This document shows, in pieces, positions 22,948-32,697 of a stretch of 64,000 nucleotides of DNA. Under the pieces are notes generated by a model. That model ran no database searches. It saw only the letters and a list, made by a program, of their open reading frames with translations, and was not told the origin of the DNA. Numbering within the stretch: position 1 is the first letter of the stretch; every line of letters begins with the position of its first letter. The stretch lies in the NCBI RefSeq assembly GCF_002105155.1, contig NW_019028985.1:496001-560000 (forward strand). Direction: 5' to 3'. This stretch comes from Lobosporangium transversale (lineage: Eukaryota; Mortierellomycota; Mortierellomycetes; Mortierellales; Mortierellaceae). A program made the translations under genes and the position numbers.

Positions 22948-24789
22948 GCGAATCCAAAACTGAACGCGTCAACACAGCAGAGAAAAAGAAAAAGAAAAAT
23001 ACGCAAACAAAAAAGGAAACAAATGAAACACGTCAGTAACGTTATGAAGAAGAAATAGGGAATAGAAAGAAAGAAGAAGAGGAAGAAGAGGAAGAAGAGG
23101 AAGAAGTAAGGGGGGCAGGAAAGAGAAAGCAGAGGCTAATGTGTCGAATCAAAAAGCTTGTATCAAAGCCCAGGGGGTTGGATCAGGATACTTTAGCATA
23201 GCTCTTTACGTGTATGTATATAAATATGAATGATTAGAGCGAGGCGTGTGGTGATGTGGAGAAAACGGGATAGGAGGGAGGCGAACGAGGAGGGGGCGAA
23301 GGGCGGCGGCGAACGAACAGACGTCAAAAAAAGAATAATGAAAGGTGAGGGCTGGACAGGGCTCTTGCATGATTTTTCTTTCTTACAAGGCTAACGATTT
23401 TTTTTTTTTTTTTTTATTTTTCATTCATTCTCTCTGTTTAATCCGATCAAAAATCGATCAATGAAAAAACTTGTTTGTTGTTGTTGCAGGCAGTTGCGGT
23501 TGTGTTTCAATGCTTTTCTTTGTTTCTTCCTTCTTCTCCTTTGTATGTATTATATATATGGATATATATATATATATATATGTGTGTGTATATGTGTTAT
23601 TCTTTATTGCTTCTCTCTTTTGATGATCCTAAAAGAAGAAGAAGAGGAGGAAGAAAATGGTCAGTCAACAAAATACATGAGTTGTGTGCTCCATGTCGGT
23701 TTATTATTGTTATTGCATGTTAATGTTATTTACCTCTTTCGGTACAATATCCGCGCACGCAGCGTGCTTTGCCTGTTGTCTCTAATTAAATGTGCATATT
23801 AAAAAAAATGTGAGAATGTGAGGATGTGAGGATGTGATAATGTGAAAATGAGTTTATGGCTCTTTATCATATTAAAGTGCCCTTCTCTCTCTTATATTCT
23901 TCTCTTTCTCATATCCTTCTCTCTTGCAATCTCTCTTTTCTTGATTTCGTTTAAACTTTCATTTCTTCATGCTCTATGCCGTTGGGGGGTTTTTTTTATT
24001 TTTTTTTTTATGATTGTCGCCCTATTTGCTTGCTTACTTGCGTTTTTTTTTGTCGCACAGGTCGAACCATAGACCAAAAAAAAAAAAAAAAAAAAAAACA
24101 TCTCATTTCTGGTGCACGCCTTGGTGCAGCATGGCCTTGCACATGTTTACAGTAATGGAGAGATCAGAGGCTTAAAAATTATATACATATACAATCGACT
24201 CTGTCCAAGTGCTAACTGCAACGACCCCTTCTACCCGCATTATATTTATGTATATATTATTTAGCGCATAAATTGAATACAATCAAGAATCAAGAAAAAA
24301 AAAGCTTATCAAGTGCGGACTGATGAAGGCATTTCTGTATATCCCATGCAGACGGCAATGCTTTATTTGATCAACAAGCAAACATCTTTGTGTCTTGATC
24401 CTGGAATTGCTAGAGCAGAACATCACCGCTGATCAATTTTAGGATTGACTGAGATCATGGATATGAAGGCTTTGATGCTTAAACGTTTTCGGACTCACTA
24501 ACCTACTCACATAACTACTGAAAGTTCATATTAGGATTTTCTTGATATTTCTTGCAGAGATTAAAGCTGTGTGCCTTTGCCAAGGCGCCAGGGTACTGGA
24601 GAGGGGTTGCGAAGCATTGATGCTTCATGAATGTGAGATAAAAGAAATAAAATAAAATATGAGTTTAAATGGAATGACCACTTCAAGTAAAAAACCTCAT
24701 AACTGCTACCCTGTCTACGTGCAACGCAAAAGGCCCGTCTAAGACTTTGCACTTAGCGAGAGCAAACTATATTTTAATTCATTTACACT
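22339..24789. other. AT-rich spacer between M50 gene and satellite, left arm
   Basis: No supportable gene. It contains the 3' side of the M50 gene, an AG microsatellite (about 22904-22946), a GAAGAG repeat (about 23070-23105), a TA/TG run near 23565-23595 and poly-T/poly-A runs near 23399 and 24075. The open frames have counterparts in the right arm only because the DNA is duplicated, and they are of low complexity. Confidence 0.55.
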
Positions 24790-25741
24790 TGGAGTAACGA
24801 ATCGTTACTCTGGCGTAGCCACTTTATTTTAGTTGGAGTAACGATTCGTTACTCCAGCATAATAACCTCTCTATTTCGTGGAGTGACGATTCGTTACTCC
24901 AGCTTAGACACCTTCTCATTCAGCGTAGACACCTTTCTTTTAGTTGGAGTAACGATTCGTTACTCCAGCATAATAACCTCTCTATTTCGTGGAGTGACGA
25001 TTCGTTACTCCAGCTTAGACACCTTCTCATTCAGCGTAGACACCTTTCTTTTAGTTGGAGTAACGATTCGTTACTCCAGCATAATAACCTCTCTATTTCG
25101 TGGAGTGACGATTCGTTACTCCAGCTTAGACACCTTCTCATTCAGCGTAGACACCTTTCTTTTAGTTGGAGTAACGATTCGTTACTCCAGCATAATAACC
25201 TCTCTATTTCGTGGAGTGACGATTCGTTACTCCAGCTTAGACACCTTCTCATTCAGCGTAGACACCTTTCTTTTAGTTGGAGTAACGATTCGTTACTCCA
25301 GCATAATAACCTCTCTATTTCGTGGAGTGACGATTCGTTACTCCAGCTTAGACACCTTCTCATTCAGCGTAGACACCTTTCTTTTAGTTGGAGTAACGAT
25401 TCGTTACTCCAGCATAATAACCTCTCTATTTCGTGGAGTGACGATTCGTTACTCCAGCTTAGACACCTTCTCATTCAGCGTAGACACCTTTCTTTTAGTT
25501 GGAGTAACGATTCGTTACTCCAGCATAATAACCTCTCTATTTCGTGGAGTGACGATTCGTTACTCCAGCTTAGACACCTTCTCATTCAGCGTAGACACCT
25601 TTCTTTTAGTTGGAGTAACGATTCGTTACTCCAGCATAATAACCTCTCTATTTCGTGGAGTGACGATTCGTTACTCCAGCTTAGACACCTTCTCATTCAG
25701 CGTAGACACCTTTCTTTTAGTTGGAGTAACGATTCGTTATC
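24790..25741. repeat. Higher-order satellite array of 23-bp palindromes, left arm (about 8 units)
   Basis: The unit is 111 bp. It holds two copies of a 23-bp inverted repeat, with 11-bp stems TGGAGTAACGA and TCGTTACTCCA around one base; one copy has a G in place of an A in the left stem. Spacers are 22 bp and 43 bp. The 43-bp spacer is itself two 21-22-bp spacers fused (both contain TAGACACCTT), so the ancestral monomer was about 45 bp: palindrome plus 22-bp spacer. Edge units are diverged (CTCTGG at the outer end, TTATCACAGG at the inner end). The array reads as an open frame because 111 is divisible by three, but this is not evidence of coding. Confidence 0.95.
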
Positions 25742-26595
25742 ACAGGCAATTTGATCTGAAAATGAATTTCAACATAATCGCGGCCTACATATTTTACTTT
25801 TCAAGTTTGCATGTGGCATTCATTTTTTTTTTTTAATCCATTCTGTGTGGTCTTTATTTTATATATTTCTCTCTCTTTACCTCTCTTTCCCTCTCTTTGT
25901 CTTTAAGCTCTTTAGCTCTCTATTCATCAATTACATTGTGATTGCCCATTTATTTTCGCTTTTTGGATCCTTATTTATTTGTTTGGTCAATTTAATATTG
26001 CTACCTTTGTATTCTAAGCTTGCTTGCTTCAAGGTCGTTTCTTTTGACTTCCTTTGTCTTTCCCTGTGTTTTTGTACTCTTTTTCTTGTCATCTCCTACT
26101 TTGTTATTGCTTTTTCTTGTCCTATCCTGCTAAATTCTTGCTTTTTGCCCATCTCCCTGCCTTTTCATGGAATTTCTACTCTTTTTCTTGTCTTTTCGTT
26201 TCTTTAATGCTTCGATGAAAGAAAAGTAGTCTGTATATACACATGAGGACTTTGATATATGTTGAGCTAGATGTGTCGAACTAAGCTTCATAAGGTTGAA
26301 GGAGTGGAGCGCAGATTGAACCTTGTCTAGGATTAGCGCGAGAAGTCTAAAGCTCCGGAAGTTGAAGTCGTAATGCTTAGACCACGTGAGCTTGGATACT
26401 CTCTTTTCTGGTTAGAAAAACTGAAGGAGGTCTAGAGAAATGAATGCTTGTTCTCTTTCGACTTTTGTTTTCCGTGTGTCCAAACCTTGCATCCATCTTA
26501 ACTTTATTTTCATTCCGCTCATCTTTTCAATCATCCTCTGTCAAGATATAATTTATTTCTTTTGAGCAACGAGCCTTTACTATCAGGTTCGGCAT
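25742..26595. other. Spacer between satellite and finger-protein gene, left arm
   Basis: About 850 bp of T-rich sequence (CTCTCTTTACCTCTCTTTCC-like) and then unique sequence leading to the 3' end of the finger-protein gene. A 120-codon open frame at 25845-26207 is Leu/Phe/Ser-rich with no motif. No gene supported. Confidence 0.5.
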
Positions 26596-27424
26596 CTACG
26601 TAGGTTCTTCTAGTATCATACGGATCCGCTTTTCAACCGCTTTAGTCACCTTGCCCCTGTTCACATCAGAGATCTCACTTTGCAACCTTCCGGCAATCTC
26701 TGTAAGACACTTGCTAACGTCCTTGGAAACCGGGACCTTCTCCTCATCTACCATCACTGCAAGCATCCGATTAACAGCGTCAAGGATCTCACAACCTCTG
26801 TCGTTATGAGCAAAAGCATCGGCAACACATCTCTCCACTTCGGTCTTAACAAGCTTATGGTTGGTATACAGTTGATAAAACACGAAAGCGGCAGCCTTGA
26901 CGCCAGACCATACCCCGTTGATCTTGTATTCCCACAGTGTCTTCAAAGTGGCAGGCATAGTCTTGTAGAAGTTGAACTCTACGCAGGCAGCAGCATAGGT
27001 CTCGAATGTTGACTGCACGTGAAACTTGGATCGTGTCTGCCGCTCCAGGTTGTTGAAGGAGTCTTCACTTCCATTCTTTCGGACCCAAACGTGCGAGCTT
27101 CGGTGAGGATAGAAATCTGGGTTGTGGGGACCCACAACAACCTTACCGTTTGTCAAGATAACAGCCAGTGTCACCAAGGCGTTCCATCCGAGCGTCCCAA
27201 TCATAACCTTGTCCGCGTTGTCGTGCCGCGAGTTGACCACGCTGAACGGATTACGCCCTGGCAGGGCAACATCTTGGCCATGTGCATCCTGACTCGGAAG
27301 GCGACCGTACACCTCAACCTTGAGAGCAAGAAGCACCGCGTCGCCTGACTGGATCAAGAGACCAGCAAGCGTCCTTGCAAGAGACTTACCGTTGCTACCA
27401 AAAGGCATACGCCAAATACCATCG
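26596..27424 (-). pseudogene. Finger-protein gene, left-arm copy, 3' part split off by LTR element
   Basis: This is the C-terminal half of the left-arm copy of the gene found intact at 33737-35236 (here on the minus strand, stop at 26596). It is cut at 27424 by the retrotransposon at 27425-32692 and continues at 32698-33368. The reading frame within this part is undamaged. It differs from the right copy at few positions (for example His for Gln in the GRLPSQDA-x-GQD block). Without the N-terminal part and its promoter it should not make the normal protein. There is no sign of other inactivating changes, so the split is recent. Confidence 0.9.
27420..27424. repeat. 5-bp target-site duplication CATCG (left copy)
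   Basis: CATCG stands directly before the 5' LTR and again directly after the 3' LTR (32693-32697). The uninterrupted right-arm gene has it once at the matching place. Five base pairs is the size made by Ty3/Gypsy integrases. Confidence 0.95.
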
Positions 27425-27619
27425 TGCAAGCGAAATCACTATAATAATTTTGTGCAACATAGTATTTCGCCCATATTTCTAGAGCATTCCTTGCAACAGG
27501 ATATTAACTAGTATAAATAGGTCTACTTTTCTATCTAGTTCTGTAGCATAGTTCCCCCTGAATAAAGATACCTTTATTGCACCCTTAGATCCCCCTAGAA
27601 CACTACCTTGACTTTTGCA
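27425..27619 (+). repeat. 5' LTR with TATA box and polyadenylation signal
   Basis: 195 bp, begins TGCAAGCG and ends CTTTTGCA. A TATAAAT box lies at 27512-27518 and AATAAA at 27561-27566, which would place the U3/R boundary shortly after the TATA box and give a short R. I read it as identical to the 3' LTR, meaning little time since insertion. Confidence 0.95.
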
Positions 27620-27620
27620 T

Positions 27621-27632
27621 TGGTAGCAAAGG
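27621..27632 (+). promoter_or_regulatory. Retrotransposon primer-binding site
   Basis: TGGTAGCAAAGG starts one base after the 5' LTR. TGGTAGC is the complement of the 3' end (GCTACCA) of initiator-methionine tRNA, the common primer of Ty3/Gypsy elements. The exact tRNA match needs the host tRNA sequence. Confidence 0.75.
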
Positions 27633-27686
27633 AAACCACGACCACACCCAGAGAACTACAATTACCATTGAATTTCACCCCTCGCC

Positions 27687-28658
27687 ATGGAACACTTGAA
27701 TAACGCCCTTTCGTCCATCGATCTTCCTCTGAACATTCGCGAAGCCATAGCTACTGCTTTTAATCAGGCCCTCTCTACTGCTAAAGCCAACGAAGCCGCT
27801 GAGAATGACCTAGCCAGAACCCTCGCCACGGTCCTAAAGCCACAGAAGCCTACGCCTTACGAAGGAGCTATTAACGCTGTTGCAGCCTTAAACTTTGTCG
27901 ACAGCCTGGAGGAGTATTACACTATTGTCACACTCACGCCATCCAAATGGGTTCGATACGCTGTCCTCAGTCTCAATGGCGAAGCCAAGGCATGGTGGAG
28001 AGATTCCGGGTTGAATCTCGATACACCTTGGGCTGACTTCCGTAAAGCATTCCTCCGTCAGTTCACCCCTCCAGATTCTGCGAATGCAGCTCGCCGAGCG
28101 TTGGATAAACTTCGTCAGGGAAGGATGAGTGTGGCAGAATATACGAGCAAGTTTAGAAGCCACCTACGTCTGGCTACAAATCTCGACAAAGACTCTGCTT
28201 TGCAAAAATACATGCTAGGCCTTGAGCCTGAAACAAGCAAGCAGGTAAGACTTAGACAGCCAGAGACGTTGGACGATGCCATTGAGCAGGCGACCATTGT
28301 CCACAGTATTCTACATCCCATCGATGCCACCCCTGTATCCGCTACCCCGAACGCCTTATCACCCCATCATGAGAATAATTCTGGCCCTACACCAATGGAT
28401 CTCGATAACATGAGAATGTTGGTTGCCAACCTGTACACCTCTCTCCATCAGCAACGACCAAACAGAAACCACTCCAAGCCAAGCTCGCTACCCAAGCTCA
28501 CAGCAGCTGAACGAGAACGTTGCGTTCGTGAGGGGCGTTGTTTCAGATGCCGGAACCGAGGTCATAGAGCCGAACAATGCCAACGCACCTCTGTCTTTAA
28601 TATAGAAAACAATGACCATACGCTTTCTGAGTCGGGAAAAGAGGAGGGCGAGCAGTAA
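27687..28658 (+). CDS. gag: Retrotransposon Gag
   Basis: 323 aa. The central part (about residues 55-190) is a retrotransposon Gag capsid domain with the W-WR-x and FR-F-P blocks (AWWRDSGLNLDTPWADFRKA, FLRQFTPPDSANAARRALDK, LRQGRMSVAEYTSKFRSHL). A zinc knuckle C-x2-C-x4-H-x4-C lies at residues 285-298 (CFRCRNRGHRAEQC). It would form the virus-like particle shell and package the RNA. The stop is 28656-28658. The pol frame is already open from 28631, so Gag and Pol are probably linked by -1 frameshifting (see the separate entry). Confidence 0.95.
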   Translation: MEHLNNALSSIDLPLNIREAIATAFNQALSTAKANEAAENDLARTLATVLKPQKPTPYEGAINAVAALNFVDSLEEYYTIVTLTPSKWVRYAVLSLNGEAKAWWRDSGLNLDTPWADFRKAFLRQFTPPDSANAARRALDKLRQGRMSVAEYTSKFRSHLRLATNLDKDSALQKYMLGLEPETSKQVRLRQPETLDDAIEQATIVHSILHPIDATPVSATPNALSPHHENNSGPTPMDLDNMRMLVANLYTSLHQQRPNRNHSKPSSLPKLTAAERERCVREGRCFRCRNRGHRAEQCQRTSVFNIENNDHTLSESGKEEGEQ

Positions 28659-31600
28659 ACCAGGCCTGCCTCGCCCCCTCTAGCCCCAGCCTTCAAGCCC
28701 TGGATAATAGAGGGCATGGTCAGTTACAGTTGATGACTACAAATAAAAATCCTTTGTGCACAAATATAACATCCATGCCCCTTTCTGATCACTCTATTGC
28801 TCCCACTGCATCTACTTCCTTACATCTACTCTCTAAGTATTCACCTCATCCTGATCCCCATTCCCCTACTCATTCCTCATTGCTAAAAAACAATCCCCTC
28901 TCCGACCCTATTTTCCCCTCCACTGATCCTTTCACTGTTTCCACTTCACTCACTTCCACTCATTCATCTACCCCTAGTTCATCCAATCGCCACTCCCATT
29001 GTCGTAACGAAATTCGCCTTCAATCCTTCAGCCTTACCTATGACAAACATAAAAACTCTCGCCGACTCCTTACTTTCATTGGAGCAGTGAATGGTCGACC
29101 TGCGCGCATTCTTGTAGATGGAGGGGCCGAAGGCAATGTCATAAGTTCCTCTTTCTGCGAGAACACACATGTTCCGCTAATTGAGGGTAGACCCATTCCT
29201 GTCATTCTTCCCAACGGTACCGAGACAATTGCTCAGCACACAGCCACGTTCACCCTCGCCCGCAACGCGTATCAGGATAAAATCAACGCCATTGTTTATC
29301 CTCTATCCAAATACGACCTAATTTTGGGTAAACCATGGCTGACGGATATCAACCCTCGCATCAATTGGCGAACAAATGATCTGCATTTTGAATACCAAGG
29401 TACCCCGGTCTTGTGGCCTTGCACTGGCATCGACAGGAAGCCTAGACAGCGATCTTCCGTCATATCTGCTCTTAACTTCCTTACCGTTGCCTCGGAACCT
29501 GATGCCTCTGTATTCCTCGCCCAAGTTCGAGTTCCAGTACCTGTCTCTAGCAGTAGTTCTGAACTACCGGACTCTATCAAGCAAATCGTTCAAGTCGAAT
29601 TCCCTGATGTCTTTCCTACAACACTTCCCGATGGCCTTCCCCCTGACAGAGGTGATAGCATGCGTATAGAGACTGACCCTTATGCTGACCCACCTGTCCG
29701 ACCTGTCATCAGATTGTCGATCGCTGAGCTTGATGAACTGAAGAAGCAGCTAACTGATCTTTTACAAAAAGGATTAATCTCACCGAGCACCTCACCATAC
29801 GGTGCTCCAGTCCTCTTTGTGAAGAAAAAGGATGGCTCGCTTCGAATGTGTGTTGATTATCGGGGCCTGAACAAGATCACAAAGAAAAACAGGTACCCCT
29901 TACCACGGATCGATGAATTGATCGACAGATTCAGAACAGCTAAATGTTTTACCAAGCTGGATCTACTCTCGGGCTATCATCAAATGCGTGTCCATCCTGA
30001 TGATAAACACAAGACCGCGTTCCGAACTCGCTATGGCCACTACGAGTTTAACGTCGTACCTTTCGGTCTTACAAATGCACCTGCAGCGTTCTCGACTATG
30101 ATGCGTAACGTACTTGATCCACTTCTTGATAAATGTGTTGTTGTGTATCTCGATGATATTTTAATTTACTCCGATAACGAGAAAGATCACTTAGAGCACA
30201 TCCGACAAGTACTCTCCCTCTTGCGTCAAGCTGGGCTTTATTGTAAATTATCCAAGTGTTCCTTCATGCAGGAAGAGACTGAGTTCCTAGGCCATGTCAT
30301 ATCCAAGGATGGACTCAAGACGAATGGCGGACTTGTCAAGGCAATAAGGGAATGGCCAGTACCAACAACCCAACGACATGTGATGCAATTCCTTGGTTTG
30401 ACTAATTTTTACCATCAGTACATTTCTCATTACGCTGATATTGCTCTTCCCCTCACACAATTGTTAGGCTCCAATAAGGAATTCCACTGGGGAAAATCTC
30501 AACAAGACGCCTTTGAGACTTTGAAAAGAGCAGTGAGCTCAGCACCAGTTCTTAGGATATTCGATCCTGCCCTCTCTACAGCAGTCGAAACAGACGCTTC
30601 AGGCTTTGCAATTGGTGCTGTCCTGTTCCAGACGGACCAAAATGGTGAATCACGACCAGTAGCTTTTACTTCACGTAAGCTCAACCCAGCGGAACGCAAC
30701 TATCCTACACACGAACAAGAACTGCTGGCTGTGGTGCATGCTCTGAAGACATGGCGATACTACCTTGATGGTTCTCACTTTGTCGTTTATACCGACCATG
30801 CCACTCTACAACATTTTCCTAGCCAGCCGAACTTGACTCGCAGACAAGCAAGATGGATGGAGTTGCTTCAAGAGTATGATTTCGTATTCAGGTATAAACC
30901 TGGTAAAGATAACGTCGTCCCTGATGCTCTTTCACGAAGACCGGACCTCAAGGACTTGGAGGCTACACCTACTACTTTGAACTCCTTGGATATCAATCTA
31001 GACCCTGGCATTCGAAAACAACTAGCCAGTTGCTACCTACACGATCCAATTCTAGGTCCCCTCGTGCATCAGTATAAGGATGCCTCTACCTCGGATCGTT
31101 ACTTCGTGGTGGATGGTCTACTCTGGATCAACGCTGGACAAGGCCCTCGCCTCTGCATACCCAAGGACGACGGACTCCGTTCACAACTCTTGCATGACGC
31201 TCACGACGCTCCTATATCAGGCCACTTGGGATTCGATAAAACGTACAGTAGCATGCGACGAACATATTTTTGGCCACGCATGGCGAGGGATATAAAAAAA
31301 TACATTGCTTCCTGTGAGCAATGCCAGCGTAACAAGCCTTCACTAAAGCCTCCTGCAGGGCTTTTCCAACCTTTGGCAATTCCAAGCCAACGATGGGATA
31401 CTGTAACAATGGACTTCATTGTCAAGCTTCCGAAGACAGCCAGAGGTTTTGACGCGATTACGGTCTTTGTGGACAAACTGTCCAAGCAAGTTCATTTCTG
31501 CGCTAGCCGAACTACCGACACTGCCTCTGATGTTGCACGACTCTTTTTCGACAATGTTTTTAGACTGCACGGCATGCCTCGGACAATTGTGTCAGACAGA

Positions 31601-32473
31601 GATTCACGTTTCACCGGCAAGTTCTGGACAACGTTGATGAAGCTCATGGGCACCAAACTTAACATGTCTACTGCCTTCCATCCACAATCAGACGGACAAA
31701 CAGAGCGCGCCAACAGAACATTAGAAGAAATGCTCCGCTCTTACATATCGTACAAGCAAAACGACTGGGATCTTTTACTGCCTATGATGGAGTTCGCATA
31801 CAACAACTCTGTCAATCCTACGACAGGCTTCTCCCCATTCTTTCTGAACTATGGTCACCATCCACTAGTCCCTGGATCTCTTTTAAAGCCACCTGATACC
31901 AATGTTCCGGCTGTCAGTGATTTTGTTCGAACCCAGTCGATGAATTTGGCGCTAGCTCAGGATGCCATCATCGAAGCGCAGAATAGGCAAAAGGCCCAAA
32001 CGGACAAAACTCGCAGGCCTGCTACGTTTGCTGTGGGTGACATGGTGCTCTTAAGCTCGGAAAACATCTCTGTCGCGGGACATAAAAATAGGCCGTCGCA
32101 GAAACTAGAACCTGAGTACATAGGCCCTTACAAGATCATTTCGAAGGTCAATGAAAATGCCTACAAGCTGGAACTACCGCCTGACATGCATCAGCATCCA
32201 GTCTTTAATGCCGATCTGCTTCGCCCCTATATTGAGTCACCTCGTGAATTCGGCGACCGCTTACCACCACGCCCTGCCCCCGAGCTTGTAGATGGAGAAG
32301 AGGAGTATGAAGTCGACAAAATCATTGACTTCAAAATGTTTGGCAAAACTCCTAAGTGGCTCGTTCTTTGGAAAGGCTATCCATTAGATGAAGCCACTTG
32401 GGAAACAAAATCTTCGCTCGCAAACGCTAAAGAGGCGCTTGCCGTCTTTGAGGCTTCAAGAAAAACAAGATAA
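28631..32473 (+). CDS. pol: Retrotransposon Pol polyprotein (PR-RT-RNase H-IN-chromodomain)
   Basis: The frame is open from 28631 (overlapping gag) to the stop at 32471-32473; the first ATG is 28733 (1246 codons from there). In order: aspartic protease around ILVDGGAEGN (29110-29140; DGG instead of the usual D-S/T-G), reverse transcriptase from about 29700 with YLDD near 30148, and RNase H with TDASGFAIGAVLF and YTDHATL. Then integrase with an HHCC zinc-binding region (ending CEQCQRNK, about 31320) and catalytic Asp, Asp, Glu in MDFIVKLP, VSDRDSRFTG and HPQSDGQTERANRTLEE. A GPY/F module (EYIGPYKI) follows, then a C-terminal chromodomain (about 32310-32430, LVLWKGYPLDEATWE). Chromodomains steer integration to marked chromatin. 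No stop or frameshift interrupts it. Confidence 0.95.
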   Translation, partial: VGKRGGRAVNQACLAPSSPSLQALDNRGHGQLQLMTTNKNPLCTNITSMPLSDHSIAPTASTSLHLLSKYSPHPDPHSPTHSSLLKNNPLSDPIFPSTDPFTVSTSLTSTHSSTPSSSNRHSHCRNEIRLQSFSLTYDKHKNSRRLLTFIGAVNGRPARILVDGGAEGNVISSSFCENTHVPLIEGRPIPVILPNGTETIAQHTATFTLARNAYQDKINAIVYPLSKYDLILGKPWLTDINPRINWRTNDLHFEYQGTPVLWPCTGIDRKPRQRSSVISALNFLTVASEPDASVFLAQVRVPVPVSSSSSELPDSIKQIVQVEFPDVFPTTLPDGLPPDRGDSMRIETDPYADPPVRPVIRLSIAELDELKKQLTDLLQKGLISPSTSPYGAPVLFVKKKDGSLRMCVDYRGLNKITKKNRYPLPRIDELIDRFRTAKCFTKLDLLSGYHQMRVHPDDKHKTAFRTRYGHYEFNVVPFGLTNAPAAFSTMMRNVLDPLLDKCVVVYLDDILIYSDNEKDHLEHIRQVLSLLRQAGLYCKLSKCSFMQEETEFLGHVISKDGLKTNGGLVKAIREWPVPTTQRHVMQFLGLTNFYHQYISHYADIALPLTQLLGSNKEFHWGKSQQDAFETLKRAVSSAPVLRIFDPALSTAVETDASGFAIGAVLFQTDQNGESRPVAFTSRKLNPAERNYPTHEQELLAVVHALKTWRYYLDGSHFVVYTDHATLQHFPSQPNLTRRQARWMELLQEYDFVFRYKPGKDNVVPDALSRRPDLKDLEATPTTLNSLDINLDPGIRKQLASCYLHDPILGPLVHQYKDASTSDRYFVVDGLLWINAGQGPRLCIPKDDGLRSQLLHDAHDAPISGHLGFDKTYSSMRRTYFWPRMARDIKKYIASCEQCQRNKPSLKPPAGLFQPLAIPSQRWDTVTMDFIVKLPKTARGFDAITVFVDKLSKQVHFCASRTTDTASDVARLFFDNVFRLHGMPRTIVSDRDSRFTGKFWTTLMKLMGTKLNMSTAFHPQSDGQTERANRTLEEMLRSYISYKQNDWDLLLPMMEFAYNNSVNPTTGFSPFFLNYGHHPLVPGSLLKPPDTNVPAVSDFVRTQSMNLALAQDAIIEAQNRQKAQTDKTRRPATFAVGDMVLLSSENISVAGHKNRPSQKLEPEYIGPYKIISKVNENAYKLELPPDMHQHPVFNADLLRPYIESPREFGDRLPPRPAPELVDGEEEYEVDKIIDFKMFGKTPKWLVLWKGYPLDEATWETKSSLANAKEALAVFEASRKTR
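28634..28680 (+). promoter_or_regulatory. Candidate -1 ribosomal frameshift signal between gag and pol
   Basis: Within the 28-nt overlap of the gag and pol frames lies G GGA AAA at 28634-28640, placed in the gag frame exactly as a canonical X XXY YYZ slippery heptamer. Three bases later begins a strong stem: GAGGGCGAG (28644-28652) can pair with CTCGCCCCCTC (28670-28680) with a 2-base bulge and a 17-nt loop that contains the gag stop codon. A shift at this site would carry ribosomes straight into pol. The stem was paired by eye; its energy and any pseudoknot were not computed. The 3-nt spacing is shorter than the usual 5-9. Confidence 0.75.
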
Positions 32474-32488
32474 TAGGTTTCTTCATGA

Positions 32489-32497
32489 CGGGAAGGA
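32489..32497 (+). promoter_or_regulatory. Polypurine tract before 3' LTR
   Basis: The purine run GGGAAGGA directly precedes the 3' LTR, at the position of the plus-strand priming site. It is short, as in many Gypsy elements. Confidence 0.7.
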
Positions 32498-32692
32498 TGC
32501 AAGCGAAATCACTATAATAATTTTGTGCAACATAGTATTTCGCCCATATTTCTAGAGCATTCCTTGCAACAGGATATTAACTAGTATAAATAGGTCTACT
32601 TTTCTATCTAGTTCTGTAGCATAGTTCCCCCTGAATAAAGATACCTTTATTGCACCCTTAGATCCCCCTAGAACACTACCTTGACTTTTGCA
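32498..32692 (+). repeat. 3' LTR
   Basis: 195 bp, no difference from the 5' LTR found on reading. It is followed by the CATCG target duplication at 32693-32697 and then the rest of the interrupted host gene. Confidence 0.95.
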
Positions 32693-32697
32693 CATCG

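Larger units (their letters stand above)
27425..32692 (+). mobile_element. Ty3/Gypsy LTR retrotransposon (chromovirus type), complete
   Basis: A 5268-bp element with 195-bp LTRs (27425-27619 and 32498-32692) that I read as identical, TG..CA ends and a CATCG target duplication. A primer-binding site starts at 27621, and a short purine tract (about 32489-32497) abuts the 3' LTR. gag (27687-28658) and pol (frame open from 28631) overlap by 28 nt in the -1 relation. Domain order is protease, reverse transcriptase, RNase H, integrase, chromodomain, as in chromoviruses. Everything needed for autonomous movement appears present. It sits inside the left-arm finger-protein gene and is absent from the same place in the right arm, so it arrived after the arms were duplicated or escaped conversion between them. 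Confidence 0.97.

Noticed and set aside
24790-25741. Resemblance to a CRISPR array (23-bp palindromic repeats with 22-bp spacers)
   Set aside because: The spacers repeat with the array as a 111-bp unit rather than being unique, there are no cas genes, and the host is a eukaryote. It is a satellite.
24883-25836. 317-codon open frame through the left satellite (and its 206-codon partner in the right arm)
   Set aside because: It exists only because the 111-bp unit is divisible by three and lacks stops in that frame; length follows copy number and the peptide is a pure repeat with no start context.
25845-26207. 120-codon open frame present in both arms (25845-26207 and 35625-35987)
   Set aside because: Leu/Phe/Ser-rich product from a T-rich stretch; conservation between arms reflects DNA duplication, not selection.
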